Positions 58,802 through 64,000 of a stretch of DNA of 64,000 bases are shown here, piece by piece. Source of the DNA: Pontibacter korlensis (GTDB lineage: Bacteria > Bacteroidota > Bacteroidia > Cytophagales > Hymenobacteraceae); NCBI RefSeq assembly GCF_000973725.1, contig NZ_CP009621.1, forward strand, positions 1,555,501-1,619,500, written 5' to 3'. The translations under genes were made by a program, and so were the position numbers. How positions within the stretch are numbered: the first letter of the stretch is position 1; the number at the start of each line of letters is the position of its first letter. The notes below the pieces were generated by a model, which saw only the letters and a program-made list of their open reading frames with translations, had not been told where the DNA came from and searched no databases.

Positions 58802-59107
58802 ATGAGTAAAAAGACAAATGCGTTACTGTCTTTTGTATCCGGAGCCGCTGTAGGAGCTGTTGCCGGTATACTTTTCGCCCCAGAAAAAGGACGGGAGACA
58901 CGTTACTGGTTAAGCTACCGATTGGAGAAATACAGAGATACTCTTTCAGACCTGTTGGAGCAGCTTGTTGCTAAAGGCGATAGCCTGCCTACCACTGCGA
59001 AGTCTGAAGGGCAGCGTGTGATACAGGACGCAAAAGAAAAAGCTGAGAAGCTTCTTGGCGACGTGGATTCACTAATAAACGAAATAAATAGCAGGAAAGA
59101 ACTGTAA
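58802..59107 (+). CDS. YtxH domain protein
   Basis: The 101-residue protein starts at ATG 58802 with a hydrophobic glycine/alanine-rich segment (ALLSFVSGAAVGAVAGILFAPEKG, about 7-30) and an amphipathic helical tail (about 40-95, YRDTLSDLLEQL, VIQDAKEKAEKLLGDVDSLI). This is the YtxH pattern of a small membrane-associated stress protein. It lies 86 nt after nusB and 2 nt before the isocitrate dehydrogenase ATG, so it is probably cotranscribed with that gene. Function unknown. Confidence 0.85.
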   Translation: MSKKTNALLSFVSGAAVGAVAGILFAPEKGRETRYWLSYRLEKYRDTLSDLLEQLVAKGDSLPTTAKSEGQRVIQDAKEKAEKLLGDVDSLINEINSRKEL

Positions 59108-59109
59108 GC

Positions 59110-60108
59110 ATGAAACAAGTAACCCTGATTCCCGGCGACGGGATAGGCCCTGAGATCACAGAAGCTGTTAAAGCAATATTTAGTGCAGCAAACGTTCCGG
59201 TTAGCTGGGAAGAAGAAAATGCCGGGCAAACCACTTTTGATACTATCGGCGAACTTATTCCAGAAACGCTGATTGCTTCTCTTCTGAAAAACAGAGTAGC
59301 ATTGAAAGGCCCTATCACCACTCCTGTGGGCAAAGGCTTTAAAAGTATAAATGTGCAGCTTCGCCAGAAGTTTGACCTCTACTCAAACGTAAGGCCTGCT
59401 AAGACTACCAAAGGCATCGAGACACGCTTCGACAACGTGAACTCTGTGCTGTTCCGCGAGAACACAGAAGGACTATACTCCGGTCTGGAGATGTTTGACG
59501 AGCGCCTGCAGATCTCTGACTCTGTAGCCCGCCTGACACGCGTAGGTTGCCAGAAGATTATCCGTGCTGCCTTTGAGTATGCCAACAAGCACAACTGCAA
59601 AAAAGTAACGGCTGTACACAAGGCAAACATCCTGAAAAGTGCCGGTGCTTTATTCCTGGGCGTGTTCAACGAGATTGCAAAGGAGTATCCACACATCCAG
59701 GCAGACGACAAAATCATTGATAACATGTGTATGCAGCTGGTAGCAAAGCCAGAGCAGTTCGATGTTATTGTAACCACAAACCTTTTTGGTGATATCCTGT
59801 CTGACCTGTGCGCTGGCCTGGTAGGTGGCCTTGGTGTGGTAGCTGGTGCCAACATAGGCGATGAGATGGCTATCTTTGAGGCTGTACACGGCTCAGCCCC
59901 TGATATTGCTGGCAAGGGAATTGCTAACCCTACAGCGTTGCTGCGTTCTGCCATTATGATGCTGCACCACATCGACCTGAAAGACGAGGCGAACCGTATT
60001 GAGACTGCTTTGGAGGCCACACTGGCTAACAAAGAAGAGTGCACCGGCGACCTTGGTGGTAAGGCAAGCACAATGGAGTTCGCGCAGAACATCATTGCAA
60101 AACTTTAA
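59110..60108 (+). CDS. isocitrate/isopropylmalate dehydrogenase family protein, probably NAD-dependent isocitrate dehydrogenase
   Basis: The 332-residue enzyme is of the beta-decarboxylating dehydrogenase family: LIPGDGIGPEIT at the start, RENTEGLYSGLE near 116-127, VTTNLFGDILSDLCAGLVGGLG near 219-240 and HGSAPDIAGKGIANP near 258-272. The short length and FRENTEG motif match the IDH3-like NAD enzyme of the TCA cycle more than 3-isopropylmalate dehydrogenase, but eye-reading does not fully separate them. It follows YtxH by 2 nt and precedes a lipoprotein gene by 16 nt. Confidence 0.88.
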   Translation: MKQVTLIPGDGIGPEITEAVKAIFSAANVPVSWEEENAGQTTFDTIGELIPETLIASLLKNRVALKGPITTPVGKGFKSINVQLRQKFDLYSNVRPAKTTKGIETRFDNVNSVLFRENTEGLYSGLEMFDERLQISDSVARLTRVGCQKIIRAAFEYANKHNCKKVTAVHKANILKSAGALFLGVFNEIAKEYPHIQADDKIIDNMCMQLVAKPEQFDVIVTTNLFGDILSDLCAGLVGGLGVVAGANIGDEMAIFEAVHGSAPDIAGKGIANPTALLRSAIMMLHHIDLKDEANRIETALEATLANKEECTGDLGGKASTMEFAQNIIAKL

Positions 60109-60124
60109 AATTTAGTAAGTTATT

Positions 60125-60670
60125 ATGAAAAAGAACCTGTTTCTGGTAGCAGGCCTGGCAGTAACTATGTTTACTACTAGCTGCGATAACAACAACACAG
60201 GCAACGATACAGTAGCTGAAAACACTACAGCTGCAGAAGCGCCTGTGCAGCCAATCGAAAACCCGAATGTGGTAGCAACTGCTGCAGAAGGCGAAGCTGC
60301 TACTTCTGAGAACACTCCGGTGATGACTTTCCAGCAGACCGAGTATGACTTCGGCTCTATTAAGCAGGGTGAAACGGTAGAGCATACTTTCGAGTTTACT
60401 AACACTGGCAGCACACCGCTGGTGATCGAGAGTGCTACAGCAACATGCGGTTGTACTGCACCTGACTGGACTCGTAAACCTGTAGCGCCAGGCGAAAAAG
60501 GCTTTGTGCAGGTTAAGTTTAACAGCACAGGCAAAATCGGGCAGCAGCAGCCAACTGTTACCATTCGTGCCAACACTGAGCCTAACATTGTGCGTGTAGC
60601 CTTGAAGGGTAACGTGGAAGGCAGCAGCATTCCAACAGCTGGTTCTGACGGTCCGGTTCGTCGTAACTAG
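60125..60670 (+). CDS. DUF1573 lipoprotein
   Basis: The 181-residue protein has a signal peptide with lipobox FTTSC (Cys20) and a Thr/Ala/Glu-rich linker to about residue 70. The DUF1573 domain follows, an Ig-like beta fold with YDFGSIKQGETVEHTFEFTN, ATCGCTAPDW (paired Cys) and VRVALKGNV. It belongs to the HYDIN/MSP-like family of surface proteins; function unknown. It is 16 nt after isocitrate dehydrogenase and 38 nt before yajC. Confidence 0.9.
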   Translation: MKKNLFLVAGLAVTMFTTSCDNNNTGNDTVAENTTAAEAPVQPIENPNVVATAAEGEAATSENTPVMTFQQTEYDFGSIKQGETVEHTFEFTNTGSTPLVIESATATCGCTAPDWTRKPVAPGEKGFVQVKFNSTGKIGQQQPTVTIRANTEPNIVRVALKGNVEGSSIPTAGSDGPVRRN

Positions 60671-60708
60671 TTTATACTTTCAGAACGCATTTCAGAGAAT
60701 ACACCAAC

Positions 60709-61017
60709 ATGAACAATATACTTCTTCAGACTCCGGACGGAGGCATGCTGCCTCAGTTGTTAATGTTCGGAGCTATCATCCTTGTGTTTTATTTCTTCAT
60801 GATCCGTCCGCAGCAAAAAAAGGTGCGTGACCAGAAGAAATTCCGCGAGGAATTGACAAAAGGCATGAGCGTAGTAACCATAGGTGGTTTGCACGGCAAG
60901 CTGATCGCAATAGACGATGAGACCATTACGTTAGAAGTGGACAAAGGCGTTCGCCTTGTATTCGATAAAACTGCCGTTTCCATGGAAGCTACCATGAGGG
61001 TGCAAAAGGTATCTTAA
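60709..61017 (+). CDS. yajC: preprotein translocase subunit YajC
   Basis: YajC is an accessory of SecDF in protein export. The 102-residue protein has one N-terminal membrane helix (about 14-31, LPQLLMFGAIILVFYFFMIRP) and the conserved RPQQKKVRDQKKFREEL plus VVTIGGLHGKLIAIDDETI motif. The YbbR gene begins 2 nt after its stop, so it is probably translated from the same mRNA. SecD/SecF are not in the window. Confidence 0.95.
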   Translation: MNNILLQTPDGGMLPQLLMFGAIILVFYFFMIRPQQKKVRDQKKFREELTKGMSVVTIGGLHGKLIAIDDETITLEVDKGVRLVFDKTAVSMEATMRVQKVS

Positions 61018-61019
61018 CA

Positions 61020-61994
61020 TTGCCACTTGAGGGAGTAAAAAATATAGCTTTATGGTTTTTGAGGCCATTTCAGCCACGAACAAAGCAATACTGGCGAGTA
61101 GTAGTGCTTTGCTTCGTGGCTGCCTCTACCTTTTGGCTGCTAAACGCCCTAAATAAAAGCTACAGTACGCAAACATCTTATCCCATCCGGTTTGTGTATG
61201 ATGAAAACGAGCTTATCCCCATTAAACCGCTTCCACAGGAAGTATCTATAAACGTAACTGGAAAAGGCTGGAAACTGCTGCGCAAGAGCCTAAGGCTGGA
61301 GGTGCAGCCTGCCGAAATCTACATCCGCGATCTGCCGCGCAATAACTATCTCTTAGGGTCTGCTCTTAGGCCATCTCTGGTTAATGCGCTGGATGGGCTA
61401 CAGCTCAATTTTGTAGTAACAGACACCATCTACTTCGACTTTGACCCGAAAGTACAGAAGCGTATTGCATTGCGCCTGGACCCGGGGCAAAAGCTGACGG
61501 ATAATCAGCATACGGTAGTAGGCCCAGTGCGAATCAGTCCTGATAGCATTACCTTTACAGGCCCCTCATCCTTGGTAGACAGCCTGCCTGATCCTTTCCT
61601 GCTCCGTTTGCCCAACCAGAACCTGGCAGAGCCATCTAAGGTGCCTGTTCCGATCAACTACAACTATAAATCTTTGGTGCAGGCTGATGTAGAGGAAGCA
61701 CAGGTTATAGTTAATGTAAAGAATCTGGTGCCAGAGGAGCGGCAATTGCTGCCTGAGCTAGTTAACGTGCCAGAGGACGCAACGCTTAGCCTGCGCCCAC
61801 CAATTACTGTAGTGCGGTACCAAATACTTCAGGATTCTGTATCGCTGCTAAACCGTGCAGCTTTCAAGGTAGTGTTAGACTACAGCAAGTTCAATCCTAT
61901 AGACTCCACCCTGGTGCCAGAGTTGGTACAACAGCCAAGAGGCATTCGCAATGTGCAGGTGTGGCCAGCTCGTGTAAAAGTTACCAGGAAATAA
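61020..61994 (+). CDS. YbbR-like domain protein
   Basis: The 324-residue protein has one N-terminal membrane helix (about 24-42, WRVVVLCFVAASTFWLLNAL) and repeated YbbR beta domains of about 80 residues, as in CdaR/YbbR proteins. In Firmicutes CdaR regulates the diadenylate cyclase CdaA; no cdaA is seen here. Start TTG 61020 (MPLEGVKNIAL) lies 2 nt after yajC; no ATG precedes the membrane segment in frame. Its stop overlaps the coaE start by one base (TAATG). Confidence 0.82.
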   Translation: MPLEGVKNIALWFLRPFQPRTKQYWRVVVLCFVAASTFWLLNALNKSYSTQTSYPIRFVYDENELIPIKPLPQEVSINVTGKGWKLLRKSLRLEVQPAEIYIRDLPRNNYLLGSALRPSLVNALDGLQLNFVVTDTIYFDFDPKVQKRIALRLDPGQKLTDNQHTVVGPVRISPDSITFTGPSSLVDSLPDPFLLRLPNQNLAEPSKVPVPINYNYKSLVQADVEEAQVIVNVKNLVPEERQLLPELVNVPEDATLSLRPPITVVRYQILQDSVSLLNRAAFKVVLDYSKFNPIDSTLVPELVQQPRGIRNVQVWPARVKVTRK

Positions 61995-62590
61995 TGTTGA
62001 AAATCGGTATAACAGGCGGCATAGGTACAGGCAAAACAATTGTGAGCTGTATGTTTGCCGTACTTGGTGTGCCTGTATATGATGCTGACTCTCGTGCCAA
62101 ATGGGTAATGCATCATAATCTGGAGCTCAGGCAGGAGCTACTAGATGCTTTTGGCTCTGAGACCTTTTCGGAGGCCGGAGAGTTAAACCGTACTTACCTG
62201 GCAGGTATGGTGTTCAATAACCCACAGCGCCTGGAGCAGCTAAATAGCCTGGTGCATCCGCACGTAGGCAAAGACTTTGAAACCTGGTCGGCATCTCATG
62301 CCGCTAAACCTTATGTGATAAAGGAAGCGGCACTGATGTTTGAGTCAGAGTCGTGGAGGCAGATGGATGAGGTAGTAGCGGTATATGCACCGCTGGAGCT
62401 ACGCCTCAAGCGCTTGTTGAAGCGCGATGCACATCGCACCGAAGCAGATATCAAGGCTATCATAGCCCGCCAGTTAAGCGAAGAGGAAAAGATGCGGCGT
62501 GCCCAGCACGTCATCTACAACAACGATAGGCAGCTCATCATACCGCAGGTGTTGGCCCTGCATGAACAGTTCTCTAAGGCAAACGCCTGA
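61994..62590 (+). CDS. coaE: dephospho-CoA kinase
   Basis: CoaE phosphorylates dephospho-CoA at the 3' hydroxyl, the last step of CoA synthesis. The 198-residue protein has the P-loop GITGGIGTGKT at residues 5-15 with D-x-D (YDADSRA, about 35-41) and family elements LVHPHVGKDF and VYAPLELRLKRLLKRD. The start ATG shares one base with the YbbR stop. With coaX, panC and panD it is the fourth CoA-pathway gene in the window. Confidence 0.94.
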   Translation: MLKIGITGGIGTGKTIVSCMFAVLGVPVYDADSRAKWVMHHNLELRQELLDAFGSETFSEAGELNRTYLAGMVFNNPQRLEQLNSLVHPHVGKDFETWSASHAAKPYVIKEAALMFESESWRQMDEVVAVYAPLELRLKRLLKRDAHRTEADIKAIIARQLSEEEKMRRAQHVIYNNDRQLIIPQVLALHEQFSKANA

Positions 62591-62675
62591 ATAAACTTGG
62601 CTTTTGATATACTATAGAGGGTGCAAAATTGCCTGAGTGGCAGTTAGAGGGTTATACTATGACGATGACTTTAAC

Positions 62676-62713
62676 TCAGCTGCTTCTTTAGTATACGGTC
62701 TGAGAGCAGCTGA
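62676..62713. other. inverted repeat between coaE and the tRNA-Val genes
   Basis: TCAGCTGCT (62676-62684) and AGCAGCTGA (62705-62713) are perfect complements with a 20-nt loop; TTTA outside the left arm also pairs with TAAA outside the right one after a 2-nt mismatch. It may terminate the coaE operon, although there is no T-run on the plus strand. Confidence 0.4.
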
Positions 62714-62746
62714 ACTAAAAGAGAAAACAAAAAGTGTGGGCATAAA

Positions 62747-62774
62747 AAAAGGACAACTTTTCAGTTGTCCTTTT
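62747..62774 (-). terminator. terminator of tRNA-Val copy 1
   Basis: AAAAGGACAACT (62747-62758) and AGTTGTCCTTTT (62763-62774) form a 12-bp stem with a 4-nt loop; on the minus strand it runs into TTTTTTTATG. Confidence 0.9.
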
Positions 62775-62775
62775 G

Positions 62776-62850
62776 TGGGGCGTACTGGATTCGAACCAGT
62801 GACCCCCTGCTTGTAAGGCAGGTGCTCTGAACCAGCTGAGCTAACACCCC
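62776..62850 (-). tRNA. tRNA-Val(TAC), copy 1
   Basis: 75-nt cloverleaf on the minus strand: acceptor GGGGTGT/ACGCCCC, D-arm GCTC-GAGC, anticodon arm CCTGC-CTTACAA-GCAGG with anticodon TAC, T-arm ACTGG-TTCGAAT-CCAGT. Discriminator A; CCA not encoded. Confidence 0.97.
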
Positions 62851-62890
62851 GTTATCTTTTCGTTGACCTGTTGTCCCCGATTCGAGGATG

Positions 62891-62921
62891 CAAATATGGG
62901 GGATGCTTTTCTAAAAACAAA
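62891..62921 (-). promoter_or_regulatory. promoter of tRNA-Val copy 1
   Basis: Minus-strand TTTG (plus 62918-62921), 19-bp spacer and CATATTTG (plus 62891-62898), one mismatch from TAnnTTTG. The tRNA 5' end lies 41 nt downstream. Confidence 0.6.
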
Positions 62922-63094
62922 ATTTTTCTTGTGATAAAGCTTCTGCTATACCTAGTGCCTTTTATCTTTTAACTTAACAGCTTGCAGCCTTGCAGTAGGG
63001 TAGCATACTAACAGCAATGTCGGCACCGTTCCATCAGTATGATGGTAGCCAAGATGGCTGCCTGTAAGAGAGAACAGGAAAGTGTGGGTATAAA

Positions 63095-63122
63095 AAAAGG
63101 ACAACTTTTTAGTTGTCCTTTT
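63095..63122 (-). terminator. terminator of tRNA-Val copy 2
   Basis: AAAAGGACAACT (63095-63106) and AGTTGTCCTTTT (63111-63122) with a TTTT loop, running into TTTTTTT on the minus strand. Confidence 0.9.
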
Positions 63123-63123
63123 G

Positions 63124-63198
63124 TGGGGCGTACTGGATTCGAACCAGTGACCCCCTGCTTGTAAGGCAGGTGCTCTGAACCAGCTGAGCTAACACCCC
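63124..63198 (-). tRNA. tRNA-Val(TAC), copy 2
   Basis: Identical 75-nt cloverleaf to copy 1, anticodon TAC, on the minus strand. CCA is not encoded. It has its own promoter and terminator. Confidence 0.97.
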
Positions 63199-63237
63199 GT
63201 TATCTTTTCGTTGACCTGTTGTCCCCGTTTGATGATG

Positions 63238-63268
63238 CAAATATGGGGGTTATTTATTTAACTGCAAA
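63238..63268 (-). promoter_or_regulatory. promoter of tRNA-Val copy 2
   Basis: Minus-strand TTTG (plus 63265-63268), 19-bp spacer and CATATTTG (plus 63238-63245), the same geometry as in copy 1. Confidence 0.6.
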
Positions 63269-63315
63269 ACATCTGAGATAAATTTCTTAAATTTTTTTTC
63301 AGCCACAGGGTTCTA

Positions 63316-63346
63316 TTGCCCACGAATTATTACTACAGTACCTTTA
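63316..63346 (+). promoter_or_regulatory. candidate promoter of the AsmA-like gene
   Basis: TTG at 63316-63318, a 20-bp spacer and TACCTTTA at 63339-63346, close to consensus with the last G changed to A. The GTG start is about 38 nt downstream. Confidence 0.5.
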
Positions 63347-63383
63347 GGTTTTGTAAGCTGCTATGAATCTGAACTTTCGCTAG

Positions 63384-64000
63384 GTGAAAAAAGGAGTGGT
63401 AAAAAAAGTGCTATTTTATGGGGTCACAATTTTTATTGTGACGGTGGGCTTGGCATTGGCGCTGGTGTACACTTACCAAGATAAAATAATTGAGCTTTTT
63501 GTGGCGGAGGCGAACAAACACATTAAAACGAAGGTGGATGTGCGGCAAATTTCTCTCTCGCTCTTCAATAAGTTTCCGCAGGTAGCGGTAACGCTTGATG
63601 AAGTGAACGTGCATGAGGCGCTGCCGGAAAGTGAAGAGTCGCTGGCGCGGGCTGAAAAGCTATACTTTACCTTTAGCCTCTGGGATATTCTGCTCGGTAA
63701 CTATACAGTAAAGCAGTTCTACATGGAGCGGGGAGAAGTGTATATTAAAGTGCTTCCCAACGGAAAGGTGAACTATGAGATCATCGCAACTGATACCACA
63801 ACCCCAGAAGACAAAGATTTCTCATTCGACCTGGAAAGCATCAACCTAAGTGAAGTAACCATTCATTACATCGATCAGCAACTAAAGCAGACGTATGAAG
63901 TGAATGCACACCAGCTAGCAGCTGCACTTACAATCTCCCCAGAACTTATCAATATTGAGGCAGAAGGGCAGGCTACCATTGAAACCATTAAGGTCGGCAC
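63384..64000 (+). CDS. AsmA-family-like membrane protein, 3' end cut off by the window
   Basis: The frame opens at GTG 63384, directly after an in-frame TAG, and remains open for about 205 codons to the window edge. The product has an N-terminal membrane helix (VLFYGVTIFIVTVGLALALVY, about 9-29) followed by NKHIKTKVDVRQISLSLFNK, RAEKLYFTFSLWDILLGNYT and MERGEVYIKVLPNGKVNYEI, which match AsmA-like proteins of the TamB/YhdP/AsmA group involved in envelope lipid transport. The missing 3' part means domain completeness is unknown. Confidence 0.8.
   Translation, partial: MKKGVVKKVLFYGVTIFIVTVGLALALVYTYQDKIIELFVAEANKHIKTKVDVRQISLSLFNKFPQVAVTLDEVNVHEALPESEESLARAEKLYFTFSLWDILLGNYTVKQFYMERGEVYIKVLPNGKVNYEIIATDTTTPEDKDFSFDLESINLSEVTIHYIDQQLKQTYEVNAHQLAAALTISPELINIEAEGQATIETIKVG

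Larger units (their letters stand above)
62733..63249. repeat. duplicated tRNA-Val transcription unit (two copies of about 170 bp)
   Basis: Block 62733-62902 is repeated at 63081-63249 with nearly identical sequence, including the terminator hairpin, the whole tRNA and its leader. The copies are offset by 348 bp at the left and 347 at the right. The 178 bp between them are unrelated, so this is duplication with spacer rather than a simple tandem. Confidence 0.85.

Overview
The window is chromosomal DNA from a member of the Bacteroidota. The protein set points to Cytophagales, most likely a Pontibacter/Hymenobacteraceae-like bacterium. This placement is my inference from remembered family signatures, not from a search. 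Supporting features are Bacteroidota promoters (TTTG or TTG, about 19-21 bp, then TAnnTTTG), weak ribosome binding sites, a long NusB, an extended RluB, DUF4293, DUF4476 and DUF1573 proteins, a PorE-like OmpA lipoprotein, leucine dehydrogenase and a bacterial GGGP-synthase-like enzyme. Base composition looks like the mid-40s percent GC.

Layout. 0-4.6 kb: pdhA, a membrane-anchored TPR protein, ribH, an outer membrane protein on the minus strand, a DksA-like protein and scpB. 4.7-12.8 kb: a forward series of rluB with an arginine-rich N-terminal repeat tail, coaX, a FadL-like outer membrane protein, lptC, a 57-residue membrane protein, a CorC/HlyC-type protein and a PpiD-like chaperone. 12.9-25.6 kb: TPR lipoprotein-like gene, recJ, GH25 lysozyme, lptB, GH3-family protein, AIM24 protein, gltX, BrkB-like protein, ridA and a 3-hydroxyacyl-CoA-dehydrogenase-like protein. 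25.7-38.6 kb: glmS, a half-length GT5 protein divergent from a panC-panD-flippase-hldE-peptidase run, acyl-CoA dehydrogenase, AraC regulator, a three-gene minus operon (holin-like, membrane protein, GGGP synthase), DnaJ-TPR, TlpA and tRNA-Phe. 38.8-45.8 kb: an HdrD-like Fe-S pair, PorE-like protein, outer membrane protein and purM. 45.8-49.1 kb: a gene-poor patch with a broken outer membrane protein gene, dispersed-repeat-like DNA and a decayed thiolase fragment. 49.1-64 kb: GAF protein, truA, two ABC exporter halves flanking small regulators, leucine dehydrogenase, nusB, YtxH, isocitrate dehydrogenase, DUF1573 lipoprotein, yajC, YbbR, coaE, two identical tRNA-Val units, and the start of an AsmA-like gene that runs off the window.

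How the genes work together. Most are housekeeping. Four steps of pantothenate/CoA synthesis (panC, panD, coaX, coaE) are present. Envelope building is strongly represented: lptB, lptC, ADP-heptose nucleotide transfer by HldE, GlmS for UDP-GlcNAc, a PpiD-like folding factor, YajC, outer membrane barrels and a probable type IX secretion component. Central metabolism contributes PDH E1 alpha, isocitrate dehydrogenase, leucine dehydrogenase and acyl-CoA dehydrogenase.

I see no prophage, CRISPR array, integrase or intact insertion sequence. The least expected signals are a word, AAGTATA/TATACTT, seen about 65 times in genes and between genes; two ABC half-transporters that look like the unequal partners of one heterodimer but lie on opposite strands; a GT5 protein reduced to a degenerate N-terminal half; and a cluster of TTG start codons that sit on or next to promoter-like boxes.
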